Assembly: GCA_030917485.1 (NCBI GenBank)
Contig: JAUPUP010000084.1
Span: forward strand, 1 to 40,477
Direction of reading: 5' to 3'
From: Pseudomonadota bacterium
Lineage (GTDB): Bacteria; Pseudomonadota; Gammaproteobacteria; Burkholderiales; UBA11063
DNA length: 40,477 nucleotides
The position numbers were made by a program, and so were the translations under genes. The notes beneath the pieces are model-generated. The model saw only the letters and a program-made list of their open reading frames with translations, was not told the origin of the DNA and did no database searches. This document shows, in pieces, positions 1 to 9,300 of this stretch (position 1 is the stretch's first letter; each line of letters starts with the position of its first letter).

Positions 1-123
1 AATGCCCATTAGAGATTGGGAAATGGCACTGAATCAATTTATTATAAAATTTGATTTAGACATTTCAGAAATTAATAAGGGGTAAGTAAAATGCATTTAC
101 ACAAAATTTCTGCCACTCTCCCT
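1..123 (+). mobile_element. Right end of an IS256-family insertion sequence (transposase C-terminus)
   Basis: Positions 2-85 read as an open frame that enters from outside the window and ends in TAA. The residues MPIRDWEMALNQF followed by a short tail match the conserved C-terminal end of IS256-family (mutator-type) transposases, which typically read (T)MPIRDWxxALNQF. About 10 bases after the stop, near 91-122, the sequence TTTACACAAAATTTCTGCC followed by ACTCTCCC resembles the terminal inverted repeat usual for this family. The left end, the DDE catalytic core and any target duplication lie outside the window, so I cannot tell whether the element is intact. The outer boundary near 123 is approximate. 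Confidence 0.6.
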
Positions 124-206
124 AAAACAGTATAAAATTATTATCCATTAATGTATCTTATTTTTAATGGCTAAGTTAGGTTTTTTCTATTAATTTTCAG
201 TAGAAA

Positions 207-235
207 GGTAACCAAACTAAATAGAAATGGTTACC
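207..235. repeat. Stem-loop between the IS end and the large minus-strand gene
   Basis: GGTAACCA at 207-214 pairs perfectly with TGGTTACC at 228-235 across a 13-base loop. It sits about 30 bases beyond the stop codon of the minus-strand gene 268-4437, so it could be part of that gene's 3' end, but there is no clear T-run to make it a convincing intrinsic terminator. Otherwise nothing is recognisable between the IS end and position 267. Confidence 0.3.
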
Positions 236-267
236 AAATTAAATGAATTTGAACTACTAAGCGTTCC

Positions 268-3200
268 TCATGTTGATGTTTTAGACGTAGTTGTTGTTGT
301 GGTGGTAGTAGTTGTAGTTGTAGTTGTAGCTTTCTGGGTAATAGCTTGAGTATTAATTGTCTTTTGGTTCAACATTGTATTCATAGTTGTTATCATATCT
401 TTTAATATTGGAGTACAAGTTGTTGTATGTAGTCTACTTGCAATTAATGAGCTGCATTCGCTATCTAATATATTAAATATCTCTAGCATGAGATTTCTGA
501 TTAATTTATCGTCTTGTCGCTGATTTGGTTCTAATAAATTATTGCTTTCTATTATACCATATAAACATTTTGCAATATGATATAAACCATTTAAACGAAA
601 AAAGCTCACTGCAGTATTCTGCGTTTGATTAACAATAGCCAAGCTATGTTTACTGGATAGGTATAAGTATACTAGTCCAATAAAAAAATCAATATGATAA
701 TCCTTATATTTATTTGTATCGTGTAAGTCGCATGTATCTCTAATTTGTTTAATTGGGTCTGCTACCTCATTAAAATGAGAGAATTTTTCAGGAATTTTAT
801 CTAATAAGAGTTTTACATCAGCTTGTATAATGGCAAATTCGTTTGTATGAGCTAACATTTTTATTGCCTGCATGTTGATATTATCTTTGTTAATCTCCTC
901 TAAGTATTCAATAACTAGACTAGAATATTTATGTGCAAACCAATTGTCAGATAGTTGTTCAAATATTTCTTTCTTAGTGCCTTCATCTGTAGACAGCATT
1001 CTTCCCAGGTTAGTTGCTATAAAGTATATTTGGTTTTTTACTACATTTAGATTTGTATCGGTTAAGATGATTTGTTCTGGATAATATTTAATTACTTGTC
1101 CAAAATGATTTTTTATTATCTCTCCTATAAGTTGATGGTTATATTTACCTACTATCTGGGTATAAGAGTCAATTAAACTTATAGGTGCTTTAATTTCTCT
1201 TAGAGCTTCTGGGGTTATTGGTGTTTCTGGGTACTGCACTTGATTTAACCCATCTCTTATAACCTTAAAAAACGCATTTGGGTACGCTTTACTTGTTGTC
1301 TCAGGATTGTAACCTCGCGAAAATATAGTTGTAGATAGATTTGCTTCAAAGTAGTAGTTATATGACCAATATTGAGTAAGTTTTCCATTTACAGAGCATG
1401 TCAATTTAATTAAGCTAGGTTCTTTTTGTTCTTCTCCGAATTGTATATAGTGTGTGGTTACCGGGCTTGGTATTACTATAACAGGGCATCTGTCGTTGGA
1501 ATCAAGATCCAATATGTTTGTAAGAAGAAAAACTAAATCGTTAAATGCAGTGTAGTATACAGATTTGGTGGTGATTTTTATAGAGATATCCTCCAATTCT
1601 TTAACAGAACGAAAATGTGATGTAAGTAAAACGTATTGAGCAAATATAGTGGGGTGGGTATCTTTTAAATAAGCATCTAATGATTTAATTTGGTTAGACA
1701 ACTGGTCGAGTTGTTCATGATAAATCTCGCTTATTGAACCAGGGGTTTGAAAATATCTGGTTACAAATTCTATATATTTATCTTCAACTTCTGTATATTG
1801 CTCAATATTAGTCAGGTTGAGCTTTTGTTTTTCCATTTCTACTAACTGGTAAAAAAGCTTCGGAAAGAATTTTTTGCATAACATATTATTCCAATAATAT
1901 TGTAGTATTTTCTGAATAGTTGCAGCAATGCCCTTAATTTCCCATGTGTAATCTGCAAAGACTATTGTGACAATTTTAGTTAATGAATCTTGAGTTGGGT
2001 AAAATGCGCTATTCAGAAAGATATTAATAGTCTTAAATAATTTAGCTGTAAAGTCTTTATCTCTAGATTCGTCATCTGTAACGTCGAGAATCATTTGTGT
2101 TAAGTATGGATATTCTGAGTTAGGTGTTTTAAGTTCACTCTTTATTAATTGAACCAACGTAACAACAGTATCTTTAATACTATTATTATTCTTTTTTAGG
2201 TTAAGGATATGATCATATTGAATTAATCCAAAGTTTGGTATAAGATATGCCCACAACTTTGAGATAAGTTGTCGAGGTAATTTTAAATTTTCTATTAAAA
2301 ATAGATTCATTTTTTGCTTTAATAACTCATTAGGTGTAAAACTAATTAATGTATGCATATGATCTGTTAAAATATTGGTCAATGATTCTATATAATTGGT
2401 GGCAAAATATTCTATTGTTTCTTTTTGAGTTAGTAATGCTAATCCAGAATTATTAACACTTTGATATAGAGTTACAAACATGTCAGGTGTAAAATATATG
2501 TCAGATACAACTATAATTTTATCATTAAGTAGATCATATAGTATCTGGTCTTTTTCAGGTTCGTGACCTACTTTATAGTTTTCATTAGCACAACTAAATA
2601 TTTTGATAAAATATTCTTTTAAATGCTTACTTTGTTTTAACCTTTCTAATGAATAACGTTCACGATAGTTAAAAAAATATTCTATTAGGTGATCGCTACG
2701 ATAAGTGTAAGTTTTTCTAGCATTTACATGGTCAATAAGGATTTTGACAACAGATTCCTTAAATATACTAAAATTATTATCAGAATTATTATCAGAATTA
2801 TTACCAGGAATAGCTAATAATGGCCCGAACATATCTATAAGCAACTTTTCAAACGCTTTGTCGTATGCGTGGAGGCTGCCTATATATTTGATACATATGT
2901 TTTCGCATAATTTTTTGAGTGTAATAGCATCTTTCACATAATTTGAATCTTTAATATAGCCAAATAGAATAAAAAATTCTCGTAGCGCCTCCTTCTCCTC
3001 ATTTAAGGAATTACCATTTGAATTGGAAAATATACTATCTATTAAGTGAATTGTTATAATATTTGAGTATTTCATTAAAATAAATCTGTAGTGTTCTATA
3101 CTACTGATATTTGTCGTATTCAATATAGGAGGGGTGATAGTATTAATGGTTTTAATTGTATCTGACGTAATACATGCTGCATAACATAGCATACGTATTT

Positions 3201-4437
3201 CTGTGGAGTTGATATTTGCTAATTGTAATCTGAGGATCACCGCTGCTTGCAATTCTTCTTGATGAGGTATATTTTTTCTCTTCTTTTTTGGAAAGGCAAT
3301 TTTAAACAACTGCATTGTATCTGAATCAGTAAGAACAGAACCATTCTTAATTTTTTGAAGTATTGCATAGATTAACATTGGGTTAACACTGGGCGCTTTA
3401 CAATCGAATATAGCTTTGATTATACGTAGTAGGTCAGCACTTCCACGAATTACTGAATCATTATATGGTGATGATACTGGCTGGGCATGGTAAATATTTG
3501 AGATTGAAATTATTCTTTCCGGTTTACGGATACCTTGAACTGTATAAGCTTGTACCGTATAACTATAGTTATTTAATGCAGAATATTCATTTAATAGTTT
3601 GGAGCATAATGTATTTTTGTATAGAGTAAATTTGTGCTGACCTAATATTTCACGGTTAACATATTGTTCAATTGATTTAGAGTCTTTGTTGCCATCATAC
3701 CCTAAATCTGTAAGTGTTTTTGTTATATCACACCCATAACTTTCAAAATGTAACTTATTAGACGATTGACAAAATAATATAGTATGATCATCTTTTATAT
3801 CTGGTTTGGCTAATGTGTCTGTGTGTTGTAATACTTTTATTCTACGTCTAGACTTATTAAAATCCTCGAAAGATGTGTTTTCATTGGTATGTAAGAAAGA
3901 GCAAATGGCAAAAAAAATTCTTTCTTGTGCTATAATTGCTGATTTATAATCATTATGTTGATTTAATGCTTCAAAGCGCTCCAAAATATCATCTGATTTT
4001 AGAGTACTATCCATAATACATTCAAAAATTAGAAATTTGACCTCATCAAATGCTTGTTTACTTAATTCTATGCTTGCTCCTTTAATAAATCCACTTACAA
4101 ATTCTGTAAATTCAGCGTAGTCATCGGGTAATAGTTTTGCGTTATCTTTTCTAAAGGCAATCATCCATAAATAAGTTTGTATTATGATTTTGTCATTGAT
4201 TGCAGGAATGCTGTTAATTTTGTCATATATTTCTCTGGGTGATGTTGTAGTTAATATAAGTTGTGTAGGATCATTAATCATTTCTTTTACATTAGTTCCA
4301 GATACTGTATCGGGTACAAGTTTCCTATTTTTATTCTGGGTCTCATTCTTCTCGCTGCTAGTTTGAAATGCTTCATCGTATATGCGTTTTTGAATATTGG
4401 TGCTATTGGTACTATTGGTAATATTGGAGTTAAACAT
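268..4437 (-). CDS. Very large hypothetical protein (1389 aa), low-complexity ends
   Basis: I do not recognise this protein. It is a single uninterrupted frame of 1389 residues with no signal peptide and no clear membrane segment, so it is probably cytoplasmic or exported by a signal-independent route. The N-terminus (residues 1-45) is rich in Asn, Ser and Thr, including an NSTNSTN run. A second low-complexity patch, NNSDNNSDNN, is encoded by a 12-base tandem repeat near 2777-2805. The extreme C-terminus is a run of 14 threonines followed by SKTST. The body is Leu/Ile/Lys/Asn-rich and looks mostly helical, with no nucleotide-binding or catalytic motif that I can name. It stands alone on the minus strand between an IS256 end and yebC, a setting typical of accessory DNA. 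The start is the ATG at 4437, with a weak purine-rich site upstream. An effector, toxin or surface-associated role is possible but unsupported. Confidence 0.75.
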   Translation of the reverse strand: MFNSNITNSTNSTNIQKRIYDEAFQTSSEKNETQNKNRKLVPDTVSGTNVKEMINDPTQLILTTTSPREIYDKINSIPAINDKIIIQTYLWMIAFRKDNAKLLPDDYAEFTEFVSGFIKGASIELSKQAFDEVKFLIFECIMDSTLKSDDILERFEALNQHNDYKSAIIAQERIFFAICSFLHTNENTSFEDFNKSRRRIKVLQHTDTLAKPDIKDDHTILFCQSSNKLHFESYGCDITKTLTDLGYDGNKDSKSIEQYVNREILGQHKFTLYKNTLCSKLLNEYSALNNYSYTVQAYTVQGIRKPERIISISNIYHAQPVSSPYNDSVIRGSADLLRIIKAIFDCKAPSVNPMLIYAILQKIKNGSVLTDSDTMQLFKIAFPKKKRKNIPHQEELQAAVILRLQLANINSTEIRMLCYAACITSDTIKTINTITPPILNTTNISSIEHYRFILMKYSNIITIHLIDSIFSNSNGNSLNEEKEALREFFILFGYIKDSNYVKDAITLKKLCENICIKYIGSLHAYDKAFEKLLIDMFGPLLAIPGNNSDNNSDNNFSIFKESVVKILIDHVNARKTYTYRSDHLIEYFFNYRERYSLERLKQSKHLKEYFIKIFSCANENYKVGHEPEKDQILYDLLNDKIIVVSDIYFTPDMFVTLYQSVNNSGLALLTQKETIEYFATNYIESLTNILTDHMHTLISFTPNELLKQKMNLFLIENLKLPRQLISKLWAYLIPNFGLIQYDHILNLKKNNNSIKDTVVTLVQLIKSELKTPNSEYPYLTQMILDVTDDESRDKDFTAKLFKTINIFLNSAFYPTQDSLTKIVTIVFADYTWEIKGIAATIQKILQYYWNNMLCKKFFPKLFYQLVEMEKQKLNLTNIEQYTEVEDKYIEFVTRYFQTPGSISEIYHEQLDQLSNQIKSLDAYLKDTHPTIFAQYVLLTSHFRSVKELEDISIKITTKSVYYTAFNDLVFLLTNILDLDSNDRCPVIVIPSPVTTHYIQFGEEQKEPSLIKLTCSVNGKLTQYWSYNYYFEANLSTTIFSRGYNPETTSKAYPNAFFKVIRDGLNQVQYPETPITPEALREIKAPISLIDSYTQIVGKYNHQLIGEIIKNHFGQVIKYYPEQIILTDTNLNVVKNQIYFIATNLGRMLSTDEGTKKEIFEQLSDNWFAHKYSSLVIEYLEEINKDNINMQAIKMLAHTNEFAIIQADVKLLLDKIPEKFSHFNEVADPIKQIRDTCDLHDTNKYKDYHIDFFIGLVYLYLSSKHSLAIVNQTQNTAVSFFRLNGLYHIAKCLYGIIESNNLLEPNQRQDDKLIRNLMLEIFNILDSECSSLIASRLHTTTCTPILKDMITTMNTMLNQKTINTQAITQKATTTTTTTTTTTTTTSKTST
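286..330 (-). repeat. ACN trinucleotide tract encoding poly-threonine
   Basis: The 3' end of the 1389-residue gene is a run of ACA, ACT, ACC and ACG codons (read as GTT/GTG/GTA on the plus strand) giving 14 threonines in a row. Because the unit is three bases, slippage here would change the length of the tail without breaking the frame. Confidence 0.8.
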
Positions 4438-4507
4438 TGGGTTGCTTTCTTAATATATTAATGTCTATTATTTGTGTTATTTTAATTTAAGTGGGATATA
4501 ATATTAC

Positions 4508-4560
4508 AACTAATCTAAAATTAGTTAAATTTTTTGGGTGGAGGGGCGTGAATTTTCACG
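4508..4560. other. Two inverted repeats upstream of yebC
   Basis: AACTAAT at 4508-4514 pairs with ATTAGTT at 4520-4526 around a five-base loop and is followed by an AT-rich run. Further on, CGTGAATTTTCACG at 4547-4560 is nearly palindromic. Both lie in the 270-base region between the divergent starts of the large minus-strand gene and yebC, where operators or transcript ends would be expected. No regulator gene is nearby to link to them. Confidence 0.3.
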
Positions 4561-4619
4561 TCTGTTAGTAGAATAATTAGATACTGATTTTTCAAATCTA
4601 ATTAAAAAAAGTTGTGGCA

Positions 4620-4628
4620 TGTTATAAT
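4620..4628 (+). promoter_or_regulatory. Extended -10 promoter element for yebC
   Basis: TGTTATAAT at 4620-4628 is a perfect match to the extended -10 consensus TGnTATAAT. It lies 80 bases before the yebC start. No good -35 box is spaced correctly upstream, which is acceptable for an extended -10 promoter. It could drive yebC and the downstream housekeeping genes. Confidence 0.45.
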
Positions 4629-4707
4629 TGTGGCTTATTAGTATTGAGTTTTAAATTAGTTGTAAGTTGAATTTTAAAACCCAAGATTTTTAAAGGACAA
4701 ATAAAGC

Positions 4708-5472
4708 ATGGCAGGGCACAGTAAATGGGCAAATATTAAGCATCGAAAAGCAGCGGCAGATGCAAAAAAAAGTAAAATAACTACTCGTATGGTTAAAGAA
4801 ATTACTATAGCAGCTAAAATGGGTGGAGGAGATGCTAATTCAAACCCTCGTTTACGCCTAGCTATGGAAAAAGCGCGAGAAAATAATGTACCCAAAGAAA
4901 ACGTGGAACGAGCTATCAAACGTGGTACTGGCGAGTTGGAGGGGGTAAGTTATGAAGAGCTGCGGTTTGAAGGATACGGAATAAATGGTGCGGGTGTTAT
5001 TGTAGATTGTTTGACCGATAATAAAACTCGTACAGTTGCTGAGGTGCGCCATGTATTTAGTAAGTTTGGCGGTAATTTAGGCACTGATGGATGTGTTTCT
5101 TTCCAGTTTAAGCACTGTGGTCAGTTAATTTTTGCTCCTAGCACTAGTGCTAGCGACACTGGCAGTGATATCGTAATTAATGAAGATAGATTAATGGAAG
5201 CCGCGCTTGAAGCGGGCGCTCTTGATGTGATTACTCATTCAGATGGTTCTTTTGAAGTGATAACTAATCCACATGATTTTATTGAGGTAAAGAATTTTCT
5301 TGCTGAGCGGGGAATGACGGCTGATATTGCTGAAGTTGTAATGAAAGCAGACAATGAAACCGAAATGTCTGGGGATGAGGCATTGCGTATGCAAAAAATG
5401 CTGGATGCTTTTGATGAACTGGATGATGTGCAAGATGTTTACACTACGGCGGTTTTAAATATTGAAGATTGA
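4708..5472 (+). CDS. yebC: YebC/PmpR-family protein (translation factor / transcriptional regulator)
   Basis: The N-terminus [21 protein letters not shown] is the hallmark of the YebC/TACO1 family, and the internal [19 protein letters not shown] and [13 protein letters not shown] blocks are also typical. Family members have been described as DNA-binding regulators (PmpR) and, more recently, as ribosome-associated factors that help translate proline-rich stretches. At 254 residues it is slightly longer than usual. The extra length is a Ser/Thr/Asp-rich insertion at about residues 136-151, before the [11 protein letters not shown] block. The start is supported by AAGGA about 12 bases upstream and by the conserved N-terminus. 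It is the first gene of the plus-strand run through hflC; in many bacteria yebC neighbours ruvC, which is not seen here. Confidence 0.95.
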   Translation: MAGHSKWANIKHRKAAADAKKSKITTRMVKEITIAAKMGGGDANSNPRLRLAMEKARENNVPKENVERAIKRGTGELEGVSYEELRFEGYGINGAGVIVDCLTDNKTRTVAEVRHVFSKFGGNLGTDGCVSFQFKHCGQLIFAPSTSASDTGSDIVINEDRLMEAALEAGALDVITHSDGSFEVITNPHDFIEVKNFLAERGMTADIAEVVMKADNETEMSGDEALRMQKMLDAFDELDDVQDVYTTAVLNIED

Positions 5473-5563
5473 ATTTTGTATAAGCTGGATAATTAAGTAC
5501 TTAACCTAGTCGGTAAGATAAATAGTCAAGATAAATAATAAATTAGAATGATGGCGCTAAATT

Positions 5564-6451
5564 ATGGTAAATAGTTTTATTCGTAAATTTGCCTTTGACA
5601 AAATTCCTGTCCACGGTGCGTTTGTAGAATTAACCGATGTTTGGTACACTATATCTTCACAAAAAGAGTACCCGGACGGAATCAAGCAATTGCTTGGCGA
5701 GCTTTTAGTCGCAAATATTTTGTTGACCACGAACATTAAGTTGCAAGGTAAGATTATTGTTCAAATTCAAAATAATCCTAAATTAGATTTAGCGGTAAGC
5801 GAATGTAGCAACAAACTTAAAGTCAGGGCTACGGCAAAATTTGCAGCAAGTGCTCATCAGGACAACCAAATTAGCTATGCAGATTGTATCGATAGCGGCA
5901 GCTTAATTATAACCATAGACTCGGACAATGACGGCAAGCTCTACCAAAGCATCGTGGTACTAAATGGCCGTAGCATAAGCGATATTCTAACTGAATATAT
6001 GCTACAGTCTGAACAGTTGCATACGGTTTTTTTTATTGCTTATTCAGAAAAAAAGATTGTTGGTTGTATGTTGCAAAAATTGCCTGATGTTGAGGGAGTT
6101 TATACTGAAGATATAGACCGAGTATTTAAAATGGCTGAGACCATTGAACATCACGAATTGCTTTCTACAGAAATAAATGTGATTCTAAAACGTTTATTCT
6201 ATGAGGATGACATAATTTTATTTGATTCACAGCATATTAGTTTTGGCTGCACTTGTGGACGGGAACGAGTGATTAATATGCTTAGAAGCTTGGGGTTAGA
6301 GGAAGCGACAAGCATTATTGAGGATGAGGGAATAATCACTGTAACTTGTGATTTTTGTAATTCGGTATATTCATTTAATGAACAAGATGTATTAAGTATG
6401 TTTACTAATTTATCAATTGACCTTGAATGTATATCAAACGAAATAAATTAA
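5564..6451 (+). CDS. hslO: Redox-regulated chaperone Hsp33
   Basis: Hsp33 is a cytoplasmic holdase activated by oxidative stress: four cysteines bind zinc when reduced and form disulfides when oxidised, unmasking the substrate-binding region. The four cysteines are present as C229-T-C231 and C262-D-F-C265, the family CxC and CxxC pattern. Residues 1-180 form the core domain and about 225-270 the redox switch. The length of 295 residues is normal. A likely start is the ATG at 5564, 91 bases after yebC; the ribosome binding site is weak. It lies 34 bases before der and is probably co-transcribed with it. Confidence 0.93.
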   Translation: MVNSFIRKFAFDKIPVHGAFVELTDVWYTISSQKEYPDGIKQLLGELLVANILLTTNIKLQGKIIVQIQNNPKLDLAVSECSNKLKVRATAKFAASAHQDNQISYADCIDSGSLIITIDSDNDGKLYQSIVVLNGRSISDILTEYMLQSEQLHTVFFIAYSEKKIVGCMLQKLPDVEGVYTEDIDRVFKMAETIEHHELLSTEINVILKRLFYEDDIILFDSQHISFGCTCGRERVINMLRSLGLEEATSIIEDEGIITVTCDFCNSVYSFNEQDVLSMFTNLSIDLECISNEIN

Positions 6452-6485
6452 TAACTAATAAATTAAGAATTGAGTATAATTTAAA

Positions 6486-7808
6486 ATGGTTAAGCCAATA
6501 ATAGCCTTAGTCGGGCGTCCCAATGTGGGTAAATCAACTTTATTTAATCGGCTTACCAAAAGTCGAGATGCATTGGTTGCAGATATGCCAGGTCTTACTC
6601 GTGATAGGCACTATGGTGCGGCCAGGCTGGGGAAGCGACACTATATATTAATTGATACAGGCGGATTTGAGCCACTGATTGACAGTGGTATTATGTATAA
6701 AATGGCTCTTCAGGCGGAGCAGGCTATTATTGAATCTGACGCCGTAGTGTTCTTGGTGGACGGCAAAAATGGTATAACTCCTCAAGATAAAGTAATCGCA
6801 AATAAATTACGCCAGTTTAAAAAGCCAATATATGTGGCAGTTAATAAAGTTGAGGGCATAACCTCTGCGGTTGCGATTAGTGATTTTTATGAGCTAGGAT
6901 TGCCTAATTTATATCCCATATCTTCAAGCCATGGTAGTGGGGTAATGCAACTGATGGAGCAGACTCTATCTAATTTTACTGTGGACAAGAATGAAGATGA
7001 AGAAAATTTAGGTATCACTTTTGCAGTAGTGGGTAGACCTAATGTAGGCAAATCAACACTAGTAAATGCCATGCTGGGAGAGGAGCGGGTAATTGCTTTT
7101 GATCAAGCAGGTACCACCCGCGATAGCATTAATATTTCTTTTGAAAAATCGGGACAGCAGTATACGATTATTGATACCGCAGGTATTAGACAGCGGGGTA
7201 AAGTTGAAGATAAAATTGAAAAATTCTCAGTATTAAAAGCTTTGCAGGCAATTAGTGATGCTAATGTTGTAGTGTTAGTGCTTGATGCTCATTTGGATAT
7301 TGCAAAACAGGATGCAACTATAGTTGGTTACGCACTTGATGCAGGTAAATCGATAATTATAGCAATAAATAAATGGGATAATTTGAATGAAGAGCAAAGA
7401 AACACCATAAAGAACGATATGAAGCGTAAGCTACATTTTTTAGATTTTGCTCAATTTAACTACATCTCCGCGTTATATAAAAAAGGCATTGCAGAGCTAT
7501 TTAAGTCAATAAATGCAGCTTATACATCAGCATTTATTAAGCTTAGTACGCCCAAATTAACCCGTATTTTGATAGAAGCTGTTAATCGACAGCCGCCTTC
7601 CTATAAGGGTAATTTTCGTCCTAAAATGCGCTATGCCCACCAAGGCGGCATGAATCCACCAGTTATTATTATCCATGGAAATAGTTTGGAGTCAGTAACT
7701 AAATCATATACTAAATATTTAGAGCGGTCTTTCCGTAAGGTCTTTGATTTGGTAGGAACTCCGCTTAGAATTGAGTATAAAATTGGTGATAATCCGTTTA
7801 ATAAGTAA
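6486..7808 (+). CDS. der: Ribosome biogenesis GTPase Der (EngA)
   Basis: Der is an essential GTPase that assists 50S subunit assembly. Two tandem GTPase domains are visible: the first with GRPNVGKS at residues 10-17 and a DTGG switch, the second with another GRPNVGKS near residue 182, DTAGIRQRGK and NKWD. A C-terminal KH-like domain follows from about residue 355. The length of 440 residues is typical. The first domain reads NKVE where most Der proteins have NKxD; to my knowledge an Asp-to-Glu change at this site is common in betaproteobacteria, so I read it as a lineage marker and not a defect. It lies between hslO and hfq, the betaproteobacterial arrangement. Confidence 0.97.
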   Translation: MVKPIIALVGRPNVGKSTLFNRLTKSRDALVADMPGLTRDRHYGAARLGKRHYILIDTGGFEPLIDSGIMYKMALQAEQAIIESDAVVFLVDGKNGITPQDKVIANKLRQFKKPIYVAVNKVEGITSAVAISDFYELGLPNLYPISSSHGSGVMQLMEQTLSNFTVDKNEDEENLGITFAVVGRPNVGKSTLVNAMLGEERVIAFDQAGTTRDSINISFEKSGQQYTIIDTAGIRQRGKVEDKIEKFSVLKALQAISDANVVVLVLDAHLDIAKQDATIVGYALDAGKSIIIAINKWDNLNEEQRNTIKNDMKRKLHFLDFAQFNYISALYKKGIAELFKSINAAYTSAFIKLSTPKLTRILIEAVNRQPPSYKGNFRPKMRYAHQGGMNPPVIIIHGNSLESVTKSYTKYLERSFRKVFDLVGTPLRIEYKIGDNPFNK

Positions 7809-7809
7809 A

Positions 7810-7836
7810 TTGTTTGATAATTGAATTGCTTATAAT
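7810..7836 (+). promoter_or_regulatory. Putative promoter for hfq
   Basis: TTGTTT at 7810-7815 and a perfect TATAAT at 7831-7836 are separated by 15 bases, slightly shorter than the preferred 17. They fall in the 68-base gap between der and hfq, 40 bases before the hfq start, so hfq-hflX-hflK-hflC may have its own promoter. Confidence 0.4.
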
Positions 7837-7876
7837 TAAGCGTAAATATAATTTAATAGAATGTGAAAAATTATAA

Positions 7877-8116
7877 ATGAATACACAAAACTTTGAAAAA
7901 CAATATTTGGAACATTTAAAAAATAATAATATCAATGTTTCGGTTTATCTAATTAATGGAATTAAATTATCTGGATTAATTGCTGAGTATGATGATCGGA
8001 TTATTATACTCAAAGATAATAAAAGTACTGTAGACCAGTTAATTTACAAGCATTCTGTTTCAACTATTATGCCGGCAAAAACTGTACATGCTACTGCGCA
8101 CACTGATCATAGTTAA
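7877..8116 (+). CDS. hfq: RNA chaperone Hfq, divergent form
   Basis: Hfq forms a hexameric Sm-like ring that pairs small RNAs with mRNAs. The Sm1 core VYLINGIKLSG (about residues 23-33) and the Sm2 motif YKHSVSTIMP (57-66) are clear, and the gene sits between der and hflX as expected. Many other functional positions differ from the E. coli protein. By my hand alignment Q8 and D9 of the proximal face become Glu7 and Lys8, the rim arginine patch RRER becomes KNNN (15-18), and Gln41/Phe42 become Asp40/Arg41. About three residues are inserted before YKH. The C-terminal tail is short. Total length is 79 residues. The identity as Hfq is secure from core motifs and context; its RNA-binding behaviour may differ. 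Confidence 0.9.
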   Translation: MNTQNFEKQYLEHLKNNNINVSVYLINGIKLSGLIAEYDDRIIILKDNKSTVDQLIYKHSVSTIMPAKTVHATAHTDHS

Positions 8117-8148
8117 GAGGGGTGAATGGTTAAAAGTGGTGAATAATA

Positions 8149-9300
8149 TTGAATAATACTCCAAAAACATACAAAAGAGCAATATTAGTATGTGTTGACT
8201 TCAAGCGTGATAAGGATTTTACTCAATTAGTAGAAGAAGGAATTGCTTTAGTTGATTCTGCCGGGTATGAGATTGTTGAGACTGTTACTTTAACTCGCAG
8301 TAAGGTTGATGTTAAGTTGTTTATTGGCAGCGGTAAAGTGGAAGAGCTGCAAGTATTAATTACGGCGTTAAAAATTGATACTGTAATCATTAACCATAAC
8401 TTGTCTTCAATTCAGGAACGTAATCTAGAATTGGCGTTAAAGCTTCATGTAATTGATAGAACAAGATTAATTCTAGATATATTTGCGGCAAGAGTTAAAG
8501 GACATGAAGGAATCTTACAGGTTGAGCTTGCTGTTCAAACGCATCAATTATCTAGGTTGGTTAAAAGATGGAGTCATTTAGAGCGACAGCGCGGTGGAAT
8601 AGGAGTGCGTGGCGGACCTGGCGAAACTCAGATGGAGTTGGATAAGCGCATGATAGCCGAGAAAATAAAAATGTTAAAAACTCGTCTTAAATCAGCGGTA
8701 AAGCAGCGTCAAACTCAGCGTAAGTCACGACTTAAGAACGGTATTTTTTCTATTTCAATTGTTGGGTATACTAACTCAGGCAAATCAACATTGTTTAATG
8801 TCTTAACTAAGGCTAAAGTTTATGCTGAAAATCGATTATTCGCTACTTTACAAACTACCTCAAGAAAATTATATATTAATGACCATAATGAAGTAGTAAT
8901 TTCTGATACTGTTGGGTTTGTGCGTGATTTACCACATACTCTAGTTGCTGCTTTCCGGGCAACTTTAGAAGAGACAGTACATGCAGATTTATTATTGCAT
9001 GTGGTTGATGTAGCCCATATTTTAAAAGAGCGACAAATTGATGATGTCAATCATGTATTAGTTGAAATTAAAGCAGATAATGTGCCACAGCTTTTAGTGT
9101 ACAATAAAATTGATTTAAAAGCTGGCATGTCGCCACGTATAGAATATAGTGATGATGGAGAACCAATTGCTGTATATTTAAGTGCAATTAATAATTTAGG
9201 TACAGAACTTTTGCGCCAGGCAATTGTGGAAAAAAGGGCATGGATGACAATAAATAAAAACCAGCAGCAGGAAGCAGTATATGAACCGTGGAAAGACTAA
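8149..9300 (+). CDS. hflX: GTPase HflX
   Basis: HflX is a ribosome-associated GTPase that splits stalled 70S ribosomes under stress. The N-terminal HflX domain (1-130) is followed by a helical linker carrying the signature GGIGVRGGPGETQMELD (about 149-165). The GTPase domain has GYTNSGKS at 206-213, DTVGFVRDLP and NKID. At 383 residues it is somewhat shorter than the E. coli protein (426) owing to a short C-terminal extension. No ATG fits, so the start is taken as TTG at 8149, 32 bases after hfq. Its last 20 bases overlap hflK, suggesting translational coupling. Confidence 0.93.
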   Translation: MNNTPKTYKRAILVCVDFKRDKDFTQLVEEGIALVDSAGYEIVETVTLTRSKVDVKLFIGSGKVEELQVLITALKIDTVIINHNLSSIQERNLELALKLHVIDRTRLILDIFAARVKGHEGILQVELAVQTHQLSRLVKRWSHLERQRGGIGVRGGPGETQMELDKRMIAEKIKMLKTRLKSAVKQRQTQRKSRLKNGIFSISIVGYTNSGKSTLFNVLTKAKVYAENRLFATLQTTSRKLYINDHNEVVISDTVGFVRDLPHTLVAAFRATLEETVHADLLLHVVDVAHILKERQIDDVNHVLVEIKADNVPQLLVYNKIDLKAGMSPRIEYSDDGEPIAVYLSAINNLGTELLRQAIVEKRAWMTINKNQQQEAVYEPWKD

